Below are positions 49,855 through 59,074 of a stretch of 64,000 nucleotides of DNA, piece by piece. The position numbers and the translations under genes were made by a program. The notes under the pieces were generated by a model. It did not search any database and was not told the DNA's origin. It saw only the letters and a program-made list of their open reading frames with translations. This stretch comes from DASZBR01 sp035943935 (GTDB lineage Bacteria > Pseudomonadota > Gammaproteobacteria > DASZBR01), in assembly GCA_035943935.1 (NCBI GenBank), contig DASZBR010000007.1:19606-83605 (forward strand). Direction: 5' to 3'. Positions within the stretch are counted from its first letter, which is position 1. Each line of letters begins with the position of its first letter.

Positions 49855-49879
49855 TTGAGATCACAAATTGTGATCTCAA
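49855..49879. repeat. ORF6N-associated palindrome, right array copy 3
   Basis: Perfect 12-base arms TTGAGATCACAA / TTGTGATCTCAA around a central A. GAGGTC of the other copies is GAGATC here, with the complementary change in the other arm (as in the intragenic copy). It ends two bases from the stop codon of the oxidoreductase gene at 49882. Confidence 0.93.
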
Positions 49880-49881
49880 GT

Positions 49882-50868
49882 TTAAAATTTAATCACAACC
49901 CTTTTCCCCGCCGAACCTTCCAACACTGCTTTATATGCATCCGTCGCTTTTTCAGGGGAATAAATCATCTCGGGATCGACGGTAAGCGGTTTTAATTTAT
50001 TGGCTTCAAAACCCATTCTGAGTTCATCTAACATTCTGGCATTTTCGCTAAAATCAAACGAAATCGTATTAATGCCAATTAAATCTTGGTTCGCGCGATA
50101 TAAGTTAAACAAATTGATATTTACTTCACGAAAATTTTCACGCGCGCCAATGGTTACAATACGTCCAAATTCAGCGAGTGCTTTTATATAATCAGCCCAA
50201 TAAATATTGCCTACGGTATTTAAGATAACATTCACTGGCTTATTATTATTTGCAGCCAGCATTTTTTCAGCCATATTTTTGTCGTCTGTATCAATGGCCT
50301 GCCACCCTAATTTTTTAGCTGTTTCGACAGACTTATTTCCACGGACTAAAGCAATAGCCTTGCATTTTTTCCAATGACAAATCGACATCGCAGCACTTCC
50401 GACTTGACCTAACGCACCCACGACAACAACGGTTTCATGCTCTTGAATATGCGCGCGCTTCACTAAACTGTAATACGCTGTTACATAGGGCAATGGCTGT
50501 GCACCTGCAACCAGCGGATCCAATATACTGGGAATTTCTGAGATTTCTTGCGACGATAAGACAATAAATTCTGCTTGCGTGCCGTCTGAAGAAATTCCTG
50601 CTGCACCGCCCGTCCCCCAAACATGTTTACCGATTAAATCCTTGGGGCCCTCAACGACAGTACCTGCAAAATCTCTGCCGGGAATACGTGGTGCAACCGC
50701 ATGGCTAAAATAACCTGTTACCGCTAAAGCATCCGATGGATTAATACCCGATGAAATAATCTTGATTAAACACTGATCTTTTTTAATCTCAGGTTTAGGT
50801 TTTTCAACGAGATCAACAACAATGCTTTTTGCATCTTTCACGTGCTGAGCAACATATAACGCTTTCAT
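49882..50868 (-). CDS. MDR-family quinone oxidoreductase-like protein
   Basis: 328 residues of the medium-chain dehydrogenase/reductase superfamily. The N-terminal GroES-like part has IKIISSGINPSDALAVTGY and IPGRDFAGTVV; the Rossmann part has VVVVGALGQVGSAAMSICHWKKC and NVILNTVGNIYWADY. The zinc-ligand cysteines of alcohol dehydrogenases are absent, so it is likely a zinc-independent NAD(P)H quinone/enone reductase. It ends against a palindrome and lies five bases after the GT39-like gene. Confidence 0.85.
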   Translation of the reverse strand: MKALYVAQHVKDAKSIVVDLVEKPKPEIKKDQCLIKIISSGINPSDALAVTGYFSHAVAPRIPGRDFAGTVVEGPKDLIGKHVWGTGGAAGISSDGTQAEFIVLSSQEISEIPSILDPLVAGAQPLPYVTAYYSLVKRAHIQEHETVVVVGALGQVGSAAMSICHWKKCKAIALVRGNKSVETAKKLGWQAIDTDDKNMAEKMLAANNNKPVNVILNTVGNIYWADYIKALAEFGRIVTIGARENFREVNINLFNLYRANQDLIGINTISFDFSENARMLDELRMGFEANKLKPLTVDPEMIYSPEKATDAYKAVLEGSAGKRVVIKF

Positions 50869-50873
50869 GAATT

Positions 50874-52379
50874 TTATTCCTGCTTTGCAAAATACTTCTG
50901 ATAAAAGAAACTCGGCGCATGCGGTAAATAATCCGGAATTTGCCAGTATTCATCATTAATTTGTTTTAATACCGTATCTCTATAGGCTGGATAGTTAAAA
51001 TCTTGCCCCAAGACATAATAGAAAGTCGCGTGATCATAAATAAATGACTTTACTTTAGTTTTCGCAAAATAGGGCTTGTATTCAGCTGATCGAGGCGGAC
51101 GAGAATAAAAAATCAATAAATTTTTATGGTTGTAGGTTGCCCAATTCGTAATCAAATCATCTTCGCGTCCATGCACATCACCCGTTCCAAATGTCGGACA
51201 ATATTGATCGCTGTCATAAAACATCATATCGGCTTGGACATAATCTATGCTGGTAAAAGTATAGTTATTATTATATTGATTTAAGCTGTCTCTTAGCTGT
51301 TTATGTTTAAAGAAGAAAACTATTTTGGTATATAATTTTTCTTTGAGTGGCAATTTATAAATAGTATCCATAGGCAATACAGCAATGGTTAATGCTAATA
51401 CAAGATGCGCACCCGTAAACCATACTAAGAATTTAAAGGCTTTTTTAAGCTCCGCCTGACTTAAATAAATTCCCGCCCAAATATAAACAAACGTTATGAA
51501 AGATAAGGGCCAATGTAAGCCAATCGTTTTCCAGGTGCTTAATATTAAGAAAAATAAAATAGGAACCAGAATAAAATAATTAAGCGCAGTTTTTTGAAAT
51601 AATTTTTGGCGATATTTAATGAGATAATAAAATAATGGCGGGGTCATAATATAAAATAAAGTAACAATATAAGTCAGAACAGTTGTAATTCTAAAATGAT
51701 CTTGTGTATTACGGTTATAGACATTGAATAAAATATTCGCCCAGGCGTGATTGTAATTCCACCAGATATTTTCTAAGCCGAAGGGCAATACGCATAAAAA
51801 CATAATAAACAAGCCCAATATGCGTTTCTTTGTTGGGGCAGCGATAACTAAATACACAAAATAACCTAAGGCCAATAAGACAGCGAAGTATTTAGAGAAA
51901 AACGCTAAGCCTAAACATAAACCACCCAAAGCAAACCATCCCAAGTGGTCTTTTTTCTCTAATGCTTTTAATACACACAGCCCTGATAAAAAAGAAAATA
52001 AAATAACGGGTGTGTCAGTCGTCACTAATACGGCACATAAACTTAAGGGTGATATCAAAAATAAAAGACTTGCCCACGCGGCTTTGACCCGATCTTCACG
52101 ACGCAGAAAAGCATAAATCAGCCAGCCAATCAGTGTAGTGGTTAATACGATGGGTAAACGTAAGATAACTTGCTGGTGACTTATCTTTAAGAATGGATAC
52201 AATAGCCAGCCTATAAATGGCGTGTGGTCATACCCACCCCACGAGGGAAAGATTCCCCAAATCGCGTAGTACGCTTCATCGCCAGTAACGGGAATGATCT
52301 GGCATAATGCCAGCTTAATCATCAGTGTAATAAGAAGCGCCCAACCAACAACCCGTGAGGCATTTTCAGAATTTAACAT
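50874..52379 (-). CDS. GT39/ArnT-like membrane glycosyltransferase
   Basis: 501 residues from ATG at 52379 (MLNSENASRVVGWALLITLM) with AGGAAA upstream; the frame extends to 52526 but that would overlap pgi. About ten to twelve transmembrane helices. The first periplasmic loop has VTGDEAYYAIWG, the Asp-Glu pair of PMT/ArnT enzymes, followed by GGYDHTPFIGWLLYPF. Such enzymes move a sugar from a polyprenyl phosphate onto lipid A or another acceptor. Head-to-head with pgi, 12 bases between starts. Confidence 0.85.
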   Translation of the reverse strand: MLNSENASRVVGWALLITLMIKLALCQIIPVTGDEAYYAIWGIFPSWGGYDHTPFIGWLLYPFLKISHQQVILRLPIVLTTTLIGWLIYAFLRREDRVKAAWASLLFLISPLSLCAVLVTTDTPVILFSFLSGLCVLKALEKKDHLGWFALGGLCLGLAFFSKYFAVLLALGYFVYLVIAAPTKKRILGLFIMFLCVLPFGLENIWWNYNHAWANILFNVYNRNTQDHFRITTVLTYIVTLFYIMTPPLFYYLIKYRQKLFQKTALNYFILVPILFFLILSTWKTIGLHWPLSFITFVYIWAGIYLSQAELKKAFKFLVWFTGAHLVLALTIAVLPMDTIYKLPLKEKLYTKIVFFFKHKQLRDSLNQYNNNYTFTSIDYVQADMMFYDSDQYCPTFGTGDVHGREDDLITNWATYNHKNLLIFYSRPPRSAEYKPYFAKTKVKSFIYDHATFYYVLGQDFNYPAYRDTVLKQINDEYWQIPDYLPHAPSFFYQKYFAKQE

Positions 52380-52391
52380 TGAGAATTTCCT

Positions 52392-53876
52392 ATGAAAGAA
52401 CACTTTCGTAAAATCAAAAAACTGTCGCTTAATGATCTCTTTAAGACCGATCCCGATAGATTTAAGACTTTTTCTTACCGAGAAGGCGATTTCTTGGTCG
52501 ATTTCTCCAAAAATCATATCACTCAAGAAACCATTGCATTATTACTGGAATTCGCACAGAGCCGCAATTTACCCGATGCTTTGGCCAAACTCAATGCAGG
52601 CAAGGTCGTCAATCTCTCTGAAAAACGAGCCGCACGCCAAAACGAACTGCGTAAACCCAAAGGTCAGAGGCTTCCTGAAGTCCAAGCAGCCCTTGATCAC
52701 ATGAATCTTTTAATTCAAAAAATTCATCAGGATAAGACTATTACAGATATTCTTACGATTGGCATCGGCGGTTCGCATTTGGGACCCAAGATGGCCATCG
52801 AGGCTTTATCTCCATATGCCGTAACTCAGCAAAAATTCCATTTTGTTTCAACGCTCGATGCCCACCAGATCACAAAAGTATTAAACTCACTGAATCCCCC
52901 AAATACTATAATAATTATTTCGTCTAAGTCTTTTACGACCCAAGAAACTGTTTTAAATTCTAAGCTTGCTCAGAAATGGTTAGGTCAATACGCTAAAAAT
53001 AATATATATGGAATCACAGCAAATCATAAAGCCGCTGAAGACTTTGGCATTTTAAAAGACCATATTTTACCGTTATGGGATTGGGTCGGCGGACGATATT
53101 CCATATGGTCAACCATAGGTTTTCCACTAGCGTTACAAATTGGCCTCAAGAATTTTGAAGATTTTTTAGCCGGTGGTCATGCCATGGATAAACATGTTGC
53201 TTCAACCCCACTCGAAAAAAATATTCCCGTCATGATGGGATTAATTAATCACTGGTATATTAATTTTTTCAACGCGCAGTCTCATGCCATATTGGCCTAT
53301 GATATTCGACTTTCTTCACTACCGTCCTATTTGCAGCAATTAGAAATGGAAAGTAACGGCAAATCAGTTACACAAAAAGGAAAGAACGTTAAAGTTCAAA
53401 CGGGTCCGATTATTTGGGGCTCGGCTGAAACCGATGGTCAACATGCTTTTCATCAATTATTACACCAGGGTACGCAACTGTGTCCGATTGATTTTATTGC
53501 GACACGAAAACCTCACCATAGCGATATCGATCAACATCGTTTATTATTCGCGAACTGTTTGAGTCAAGCGTACACACTCATGACAGGTGAAGATGTGTCA
53601 TTACCTTACAAGAAAATGCCGGGCAACCGTCCTAGTACAATGATATTACTCCCCGAATTAAATCCGTTTATGTTGGGCTTTTTAATTGCGTTGTATGAGT
53701 ATAAAGTGTTTGTTTCCGCAACCCTGTGGGGAATTAATCCCTTCGATCAATGGGGTGTGGAATTAGGGAAAAAATGCGCGGCAGATATCGACACGGTCAT
53801 AAAAAATCCTGACGCAGCGAATCCGTTGGACATTTCAACACGAGGGCTAATCGAGTGGTTTTCAAAGGAATGCTGA
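52392..53876 (+). CDS. pgi: Glucose-6-phosphate isomerase
   Basis: 494 residues, a little shorter than the usual ~550. Family signatures: ILTIGIGGSHLGPKMAIEAL, STLDAHQI, ISSKSFTTQETVLNS, the active-site region WDWVGGRYSIWSTIGFPLAL, MESNGKS and C-terminal KVFVSATLWGINPFDQWGVELGK. It interconverts glucose- and fructose-6-phosphate. Its start lies only 12 bases from the divergent GT39 start. The stop overlaps the next gene, whose product is unrelated. Confidence 0.95.
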   Translation: MKEHFRKIKKLSLNDLFKTDPDRFKTFSYREGDFLVDFSKNHITQETIALLLEFAQSRNLPDALAKLNAGKVVNLSEKRAARQNELRKPKGQRLPEVQAALDHMNLLIQKIHQDKTITDILTIGIGGSHLGPKMAIEALSPYAVTQQKFHFVSTLDAHQITKVLNSLNPPNTIIIISSKSFTTQETVLNSKLAQKWLGQYAKNNIYGITANHKAAEDFGILKDHILPLWDWVGGRYSIWSTIGFPLALQIGLKNFEDFLAGGHAMDKHVASTPLEKNIPVMMGLINHWYINFFNAQSHAILAYDIRLSSLPSYLQQLEMESNGKSVTQKGKNVKVQTGPIIWGSAETDGQHAFHQLLHQGTQLCPIDFIATRKPHHSDIDQHRLLFANCLSQAYTLMTGEDVSLPYKKMPGNRPSTMILLPELNPFMLGFLIALYEYKVFVSATLWGINPFDQWGVELGKKCAADIDTVIKNPDAANPLDISTRGLIEWFSKEC

Positions 53877-56800
53877 AGCGCGGAAGTAATGAAGAACCTA
53901 TCCCAGATGACTCCGTTCACATCGCCTGTGAAAACGTACGGCAAAATATTGGCGATGCCGTAAAATTTCTGAAAGAACGATTAGCAAAAAATCTGTCGGG
54001 GTTTCGCGCCTTTCAACAAATGCCGTGGTATCTCGTCATCGGTCCTGAAAGCTCCGGAAAAACACGTCTGCTCTCAAAATCTCAACTGACTTTTTTAGAA
54101 GCCGAACGTTTTGTTCAACTGACCCCGACGCGCATTAATACCAGTGGAAATATCAATTGGTGGTTTACGCAAAGCGCCGCGCTTTTAGATGTGCCAGGAA
54201 ATTTTTTGGACACTCCGGTCAGTCTTACCGCTCCGCGCGCCTCGTGGCTTGAATTATTGCGACAACTCAAACGCGTACGCCCCAAACGTCCTATTCAGGG
54301 TGTGATTCTTGCCATTGATACACAAACACTCTCCCAACCCATCGAAGAAATGGCCAAAAAATTTCGAGAGCGATTACAAGAATTAGCGTACCGTTTAAAA
54401 CAAGCGTTTCCCATTTATATCGTCTGCACACAATCTGACAAAATATTGGGGTTTAATGAATATTTCGATGATTTGGGAAAAACAGAACGCGAACAACATT
54501 TGGGCATTACCTTTCCGTTACATTTTAACCAAAAGAATTCGCCTACGCAGATTTTTCCTGAAACCTTCGATAAATTACTGCAAAATTTACACCAACGCGC
54601 CTTGTGGCGTATTCATCATGAACGCGATATCAATCGACGAAAACTCATCCAACATTTTCCGTATCAATTAAATGGCTTAAAAGAAAATCTTCAGCGATTA
54701 ATTTATGAACTCAGCACATCCGGTTATCGCATGGCCGTACGAGGCATTTATTTCACTAGCACGGCTGCAGAAGAAGAAAATACGATTGATCATATTAACA
54801 GCCAGATTGAAAAAACTTTTTCTTTATTACCGACTCGACATTCACAACAACCCGATATGGCCTTTATTCCACAAGAAAAAGAAAAAGCTTTTTTTATTAA
54901 ACAATTATTCAGCGATCGTATTTTTACCGAGTCGGCGATTGTCACGGATGCCTTACGAGCACCGCCGTCTTGGCGCGACCACGCATTGCGTTTCATCACC
55001 ATGGGAATTGCAGCCGCGGGACTTGTCAGTATCACGATGTTTTGGACACATCAATATCAAAATCAAAAAACCTATTTAACCCAAACGAGCAATGCATTGT
55101 CGGTCTATCGCTTATTAAGCCTCGCGTATAACCCGCATCCCGTGGATCTCACGACGTTAGTGCCGTCGCTTAATGCGTTAAGTCTTGCGCACAACAATGC
55201 CGCAGAAGCGAATTTACCCTTACTTTTACGCTTCCAATTGCACCATGAGCGTTCAATCAATTCTCTGACACAATCGCTCTATCAAAAAGAATTGCAAACG
55301 AAATTAATTCCTGCTGTTCGCGGAACGTTGGCATGGCAATTACAAAGTGAAAACATTACAGACTCCACTCAACTGTACAGCATATTCCAAGCCTATTTGA
55401 TGTTGGGCGATCCAACCCATATCGATAAACAATTTCTCACGATGTGGTTTGCACGTGATTGGCAAAATACCGCCACCCGAAACCCTGAATTTATGGGACA
55501 TTTGGATGCGGCGTTGCAAAATCCTCTGCCTCCGTCTCAACCAAATACGACATTAGCCACACAAATACGCGCGAATTTAAATGCACTACCGTATAGTTTA
55601 TTGGCTGAAGCTATTTTACGTACAAAACTATCACCCAAACCTATCCAACCCGTTCCTTTTTCGACACAACATGTTTTTATGCTTCCACCCGAAGGCGTTT
55701 CGGAAATTTTTACGGTTGCGCAACTACCCCATCTTGATAATCAAATGACGAATTCGCTTTCTGAAGCCATTCAGGGAAATTGGGTATTGGGCAAAAAAGC
55801 GCCGTCGAATCTCACGACGCAAGATATCAGTGGATTTAAGCAAGAATTAATGAATAGCTATGCACAAGATTATCTCACTGCATGGCAAAATTGGTTAGAC
55901 CGAATTAATTTCACGACAATTCCTTCAACCGGATCACTGGAAGCGACACTGCAAGAATTGACGAGTACACATTCTCCGTTAAAAGAAATCATCACGGTTG
56001 TGGCTAAAAACACTAATTTCACAGGTTTACGATTACATGATCCAGCATTTGTGACAACCTTACAAAATAGCTTGTCACCCCGTTTTCAACGATTTTATAC
56101 CTTGTCTGATCCCACACAATTAAATGCCTTTATTGAACCTTTAAAAACATTACAGACAGAATTGCATCAACAAAAAGTTTCACCGCGAACGATTTCTAAA
56201 ATTTTGACCTCTGCGAAAACAGCGCCGGAGCCATTAAACCGTTGGTTATTTAGCATTGCCGAGACGCAACGTAATTTAAGTATTGCATCCTGGCAGCAGC
56301 AAGCGTATCCCACCTGTCATGCGCTCATCGACAATCATTATCCGTTTTCTAAAACAGCGCCTACCGCAACATCGTTACACAGTTTTGAACAATATTTTGC
56401 CGAGGGTGGTATTTTAGGTCGGTTCTTTACACAAACCTTGTCGCCTTTTGTGGATATCACACAGCCGCAATGGCAATGGCAAAATACCAATCCTGCTTTT
56501 GCGCAAACGAATGCGGTTCCGCTTTCACAATTTGAACGCGCCAATATCATTCACCAATTATATTTCGACAGCCAAAATAAATTATCCGTGCCGTTTACCC
56601 TAAAATTAATATCCGCTTCTCCTTCCGTTAAAAAAGCAGAGTTACTGGTGGGAGGCACTGTCAGTACAGCTTCGCAATTTACGTGGCCTAAAGACACCGA
56701 AAGCTTCAGCTTCGCCGTTATTGATCGCAAGGGCACAACACATCCCATTACTGAAACAGGCTCATGGGGATTATTTAAATTATTGGATCAAGCACAAGTG

Positions 56801-56947
56801 GTTCCATTACCGGGCGGTCAAAAATTTAATGTTGTATTTAATGTCGACGGTTATCGCGCGACGTATTTACTCACGGCGCAGCCATTAAATCCTTTCACGC
56901 CAGGATTGATCACATCATTTGGATGCCCGAAATTTGTTGCGCATTAA
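53855..56947 (+). CDS. tssM: IcmF/TssM-like protein
   Basis: 1030 residues from GTG at 53855, with GAGGG at 53842-53846; an ATG at 53870 has its purine run too close. PWYLVIGPESSGKTRLLSKS (Walker A, ~residue 65) and LLDVPGNF/IVCTQSDKI suit the IcmF GTPase-like domain. One transmembrane helix is near residues 378-398. The C-terminal domain ends GSWGLFKLLDQAQVVPLPGG, NPFTPGLITSFGCPKFV, as in TssM. The two N-terminal membrane helices of typical TssM are missing. It is convergent with a VgrG-like gene, favouring type VI secretion; a Dot/Icm IcmF is the alternative. Confidence 0.88.
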   Translation: MVFKGMLKRGSNEEPIPDDSVHIACENVRQNIGDAVKFLKERLAKNLSGFRAFQQMPWYLVIGPESSGKTRLLSKSQLTFLEAERFVQLTPTRINTSGNINWWFTQSAALLDVPGNFLDTPVSLTAPRASWLELLRQLKRVRPKRPIQGVILAIDTQTLSQPIEEMAKKFRERLQELAYRLKQAFPIYIVCTQSDKILGFNEYFDDLGKTEREQHLGITFPLHFNQKNSPTQIFPETFDKLLQNLHQRALWRIHHERDINRRKLIQHFPYQLNGLKENLQRLIYELSTSGYRMAVRGIYFTSTAAEEENTIDHINSQIEKTFSLLPTRHSQQPDMAFIPQEKEKAFFIKQLFSDRIFTESAIVTDALRAPPSWRDHALRFITMGIAAAGLVSITMFWTHQYQNQKTYLTQTSNALSVYRLLSLAYNPHPVDLTTLVPSLNALSLAHNNAAEANLPLLLRFQLHHERSINSLTQSLYQKELQTKLIPAVRGTLAWQLQSENITDSTQLYSIFQAYLMLGDPTHIDKQFLTMWFARDWQNTATRNPEFMGHLDAALQNPLPPSQPNTTLATQIRANLNALPYSLLAEAILRTKLSPKPIQPVPFSTQHVFMLPPEGVSEIFTVAQLPHLDNQMTNSLSEAIQGNWVLGKKAPSNLTTQDISGFKQELMNSYAQDYLTAWQNWLDRINFTTIPSTGSLEATLQELTSTHSPLKEIITVVAKNTNFTGLRLHDPAFVTTLQNSLSPRFQRFYTLSDPTQLNAFIEPLKTLQTELHQQKVSPRTISKILTSAKTAPEPLNRWLFSIAETQRNLSIASWQQQAYPTCHALIDNHYPFSKTAPTATSLHSFEQYFAEGGILGRFFTQTLSPFVDITQPQWQWQNTNPAFAQTNAVPLSQFERANIIHQLYFDSQNKLSVPFTLKLISASPSVKKAELLVGGTVSTASQFTWPKDTESFSFAVIDRKGTTHPITETGSWGLFKLLDQAQVVPLPGGQKFNVVFNVDGYRATYLLTAQPLNPFTPGLITSFGCPKFVAH

Positions 56948-58376
56948 TAGTTAAGATCGGCGTATTTAAAACAAATCCGCCGGATGTTCCCACAATATTC
57001 ACGCCATTTGTTTGAAGTAAAACATTAGTCATATTCACTAATACACTTTGCGCAAATACATCAATCTTATTACTACTATTTATTTCAAGATTTTGCTGAG
57101 TTTGAAACGTAATATTTTCAGCCAATAGCTGAATTTTCTCCCCACGCCATTCACTATTCCCTGTTGAACTTAGCTCAAGAAGATTCTCTGCAGATAAGCT
57201 GGTATTTCTTCCCGACTGAAAAACCATATCGCCCTGAAGTGTTTTGATTGTTTGATTATGCTGAACAGCAATTTTCTGATTTTTTTGAATAGCTTGAATA
57301 TGGTTGTCTTTTGAATAAATCAGAACTTGATGTCCTGCAGACCAATTTATTTCTCCCAAACCCGTGTTTATTACCGTATTTTCAGCTAGCTGTATAAAAT
57401 TATTTAAATTGCCGTGTGTAAGTTTTATATAATTTTTGTTTAATATACATTCATGACCCGCATAGCTCTTATGAATATATTCGTCAGGAATTGCAGATAG
57501 TGTGGGTAACACGCCAAGTAATAGGGGTTGGTTTATATTGCCATCTATAAATCTCACCGCAACATCTGTGTTATTTCTCAAGGGAAAATGCATGTAATGA
57601 GGAGAAAGTAATGCTGCAGGTAAACTACCCTGTAATAGCTCAGAAGTTTTATCAAAAAATAGTCTTATATAATAATATCCCTCATGATTAATAGTCGGGC
57701 TGTTATGATCCGGAGATTCTACTTTTGCGGTCATCAGCGGCGCGCGTGGAGATTTCTCAAAATCATATCCCAGCGTCTTTTCCAGTGTTTTGCTGTGATA
57801 GTGGTGATGTTCTTCAACATGATGAGTCATATTTTTTAGATTTAAATTATCAGATATTTTTAATATTCCCAGCTCGAAAATAAAATCTAATTGATATTCT
57901 GCTATAAGCTCCATTATAAAATCATAATCAGCCTGGTGATATTGGACCCGGTACGCTAAGACAGGCAAAGGATTTTTGAGCGCCCATCGCCATTGAATAG
58001 GCTTCCATCCAGCCGTTTGAAATACCTGATCTATAATTTCATTGGGTGTTTTATTAACAAATACCCTATTGGGGCCCCGTGTTTTAAAGAAAGCCAGTGG
58101 CGAAGACAGCAAAAACTCATAGAAATATCCCTCAAAGTCTTTTATATATGCTTTGCCCAGCGTTAAGAGTCCTGATCTAAATAATTCATTTTTATAATAT
58201 ATTTTGGATTTTTTTAATCCCCACTCTGAAATATCATAAGATTCTGAACTAAAGCATTTAAGATGAAAAACAAAATCTTGGGAGATTCCATCGTTTTGGC
58301 AGTCTAGATAAATTAAGCGGAAAGTATCATTGGGAATATCTTGAATGTGCAGCGAAAAATTATAAATATAGTCCAT
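56910..58376 (-). CDS. vgrG: VgrG-like spike protein
   Basis: 488 residues, shorter than most VgrGs (600 or more). The N-terminal gp27-like part has FEGYFYEFLLSSPLAFFK, RVFVNKTPNEIIDQVFQTAGW and VQYHQADYDFIMELIAEYQLDFIF. The gp5 OB-fold follows (~residues 205-300): EGYYYIRLFFDKT, HYMHFPLRNNTDVAVRF, NQPLLLGVLPT. A repetitive beta-helix region (~370-480) ends the protein with no extra effector domain. It would tip a type VI needle. It overlaps tssM's 3' end convergently by 38 bases. Confidence 0.87.
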   Translation of the reverse strand: MDYIYNFSLHIQDIPNDTFRLIYLDCQNDGISQDFVFHLKCFSSESYDISEWGLKKSKIYYKNELFRSGLLTLGKAYIKDFEGYFYEFLLSSPLAFFKTRGPNRVFVNKTPNEIIDQVFQTAGWKPIQWRWALKNPLPVLAYRVQYHQADYDFIMELIAEYQLDFIFELGILKISDNLNLKNMTHHVEEHHHYHSKTLEKTLGYDFEKSPRAPLMTAKVESPDHNSPTINHEGYYYIRLFFDKTSELLQGSLPAALLSPHYMHFPLRNNTDVAVRFIDGNINQPLLLGVLPTLSAIPDEYIHKSYAGHECILNKNYIKLTHGNLNNFIQLAENTVINTGLGEINWSAGHQVLIYSKDNHIQAIQKNQKIAVQHNQTIKTLQGDMVFQSGRNTSLSAENLLELSSTGNSEWRGEKIQLLAENITFQTQQNLEINSSNKIDVFAQSVLVNMTNVLLQTNGVNIVGTSGGFVLNTPILTINAQQISGIQMM

Positions 58377-58409
58377 ATGATTTACCTTTTATTACTGTTT
58401 TAAACAACT

Positions 58410-58694
58410 TTATTCAAAAAGTGCGCTGTGTGAACCCGTTCTAATAAGTTCTAGACATTTCTCAGAACCCTTGCTTTGTTTTTCATAGATCAATAACCAA
58501 TCAGGTTTTATATGACACTCACGAAACCCTAACCACTGACCCGATAAGGTGTGATCACGATATTTTGATGGCAAACAAACATCGCAGGCTAATGAATCGA
58601 CAACAAATAAGAAATCATCCATTGAATAACGACCAGACTTAGCAATTTTTTTATAATCTCGCTTAAACTGATTACTTTGGATTATTTTTCGCAT
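58410..58694 (-). CDS. yafQ: YafQ-type mRNA interferase toxin
   Basis: 94 residues of the RelE/YafQ family: IQSNQFKRDYKKIAKSGR at the N-terminus; YRDHTLSGQWLGFRECHIKPDWLLIYE, and RTGSHSALF. The His, Asp-Trp and terminal His residues of the YafQ active site are all present. It cleaves ribosome-bound mRNA. The ATG lies inside the 3' end of the antitoxin gene (23-base overlap). Confidence 0.93.
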   Translation of the reverse strand: MRKIIQSNQFKRDYKKIAKSGRYSMDDFLFVVDSLACDVCLPSKYRDHTLSGQWLGFRECHIKPDWLLIYEKQSKGSEKCLELIRTGSHSALFE

Positions 58695-58947
58695 GCATCT
58701 GCCAATTTTTTCTTAGTTTTTTCAATGAGGTTTTTTCAAGGTTTTTCCCGTTGCGAGCATCACGCATTGCAGCACGAGTCGTTGCATTAGGAACGTTAAT
58801 GGAAAAAGGAATGCGATTCTCTGATACTGATTGGTAAATAAAAATACGAATGGCCTCGCTCAGTGTTAATCCCATGTGCTCAAATAAATCTATGGCTTTC
58901 GCTTTAATTTGAGGGTCGATACGAGAACGAATAACACAATCGGCCAT
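58672..58947 (-). CDS. dinJ: DinJ/RelB-family antitoxin
   Basis: 91 residues from ATG at 58947 (MADCVIRSRIDPQIKAKAID) with AAGGAAG upstream; the frame extends 32 codons further but that part contains the likely operator and lacks family similarity. RSRIDPQIKAKAIDLFEHMG and LTLSEAIRIFIYQSV form the ribbon-helix-helix domain. The basic C-terminus (KKLRKNWQMHAKN) should bind YafQ. It also represses its operon. Confidence 0.93.
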   Translation of the reverse strand: MADCVIRSRIDPQIKAKAIDLFEHMGLTLSEAIRIFIYQSVSENRIPFSINVPNATTRAAMRDARNGKNLEKTSLKKLRKNWQMHAKNNPK

Positions 58948-58977
58948 ATCATCTTCCTTAGCGAACGCTCCTAAATT

Positions 58978-58987
58978 TGTAGCTACA
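58978..58987. promoter_or_regulatory. Candidate DinJ operator
   Basis: TGTAGCTACA is a perfect 10-base palindrome 30 bases upstream of the dinJ start codon, where a ribbon-helix-helix repressor would be expected to bind. Length and position only; the motif is not otherwise known to me. Confidence 0.35.
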
Positions 58988-59074
58988 TGATAGCCACTGT
59001 TTTGTTTTTTTGTCAATCGTGCAGAATAAGAAATATAATCCATAGTACCCTCTCTTATTAATGGTGGAAAAATT

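Noticed and set aside
49725..49879. Regular 63-64-base repeats resembling a small CRISPR array
   Set aside because: The repeats are near-perfect palindromes differing in arm length, the spacers are conserved rather than unique, and no cas genes are near.
49685..49995. Small open frames on both strands through the palindromes, encoding LRSQFVTS-like peptides
   Set aside because: They arise because the palindromes read alike on both strands; they have no Shine-Dalgarno and overlap a real gene end. The peptide similarity itself is reported as a finding.
54456..55079. Open frames of 70-124 codons inside tssM
   Set aside because: They are out-of-frame readings of the well-supported tssM gene with no RBS or recognisable product.
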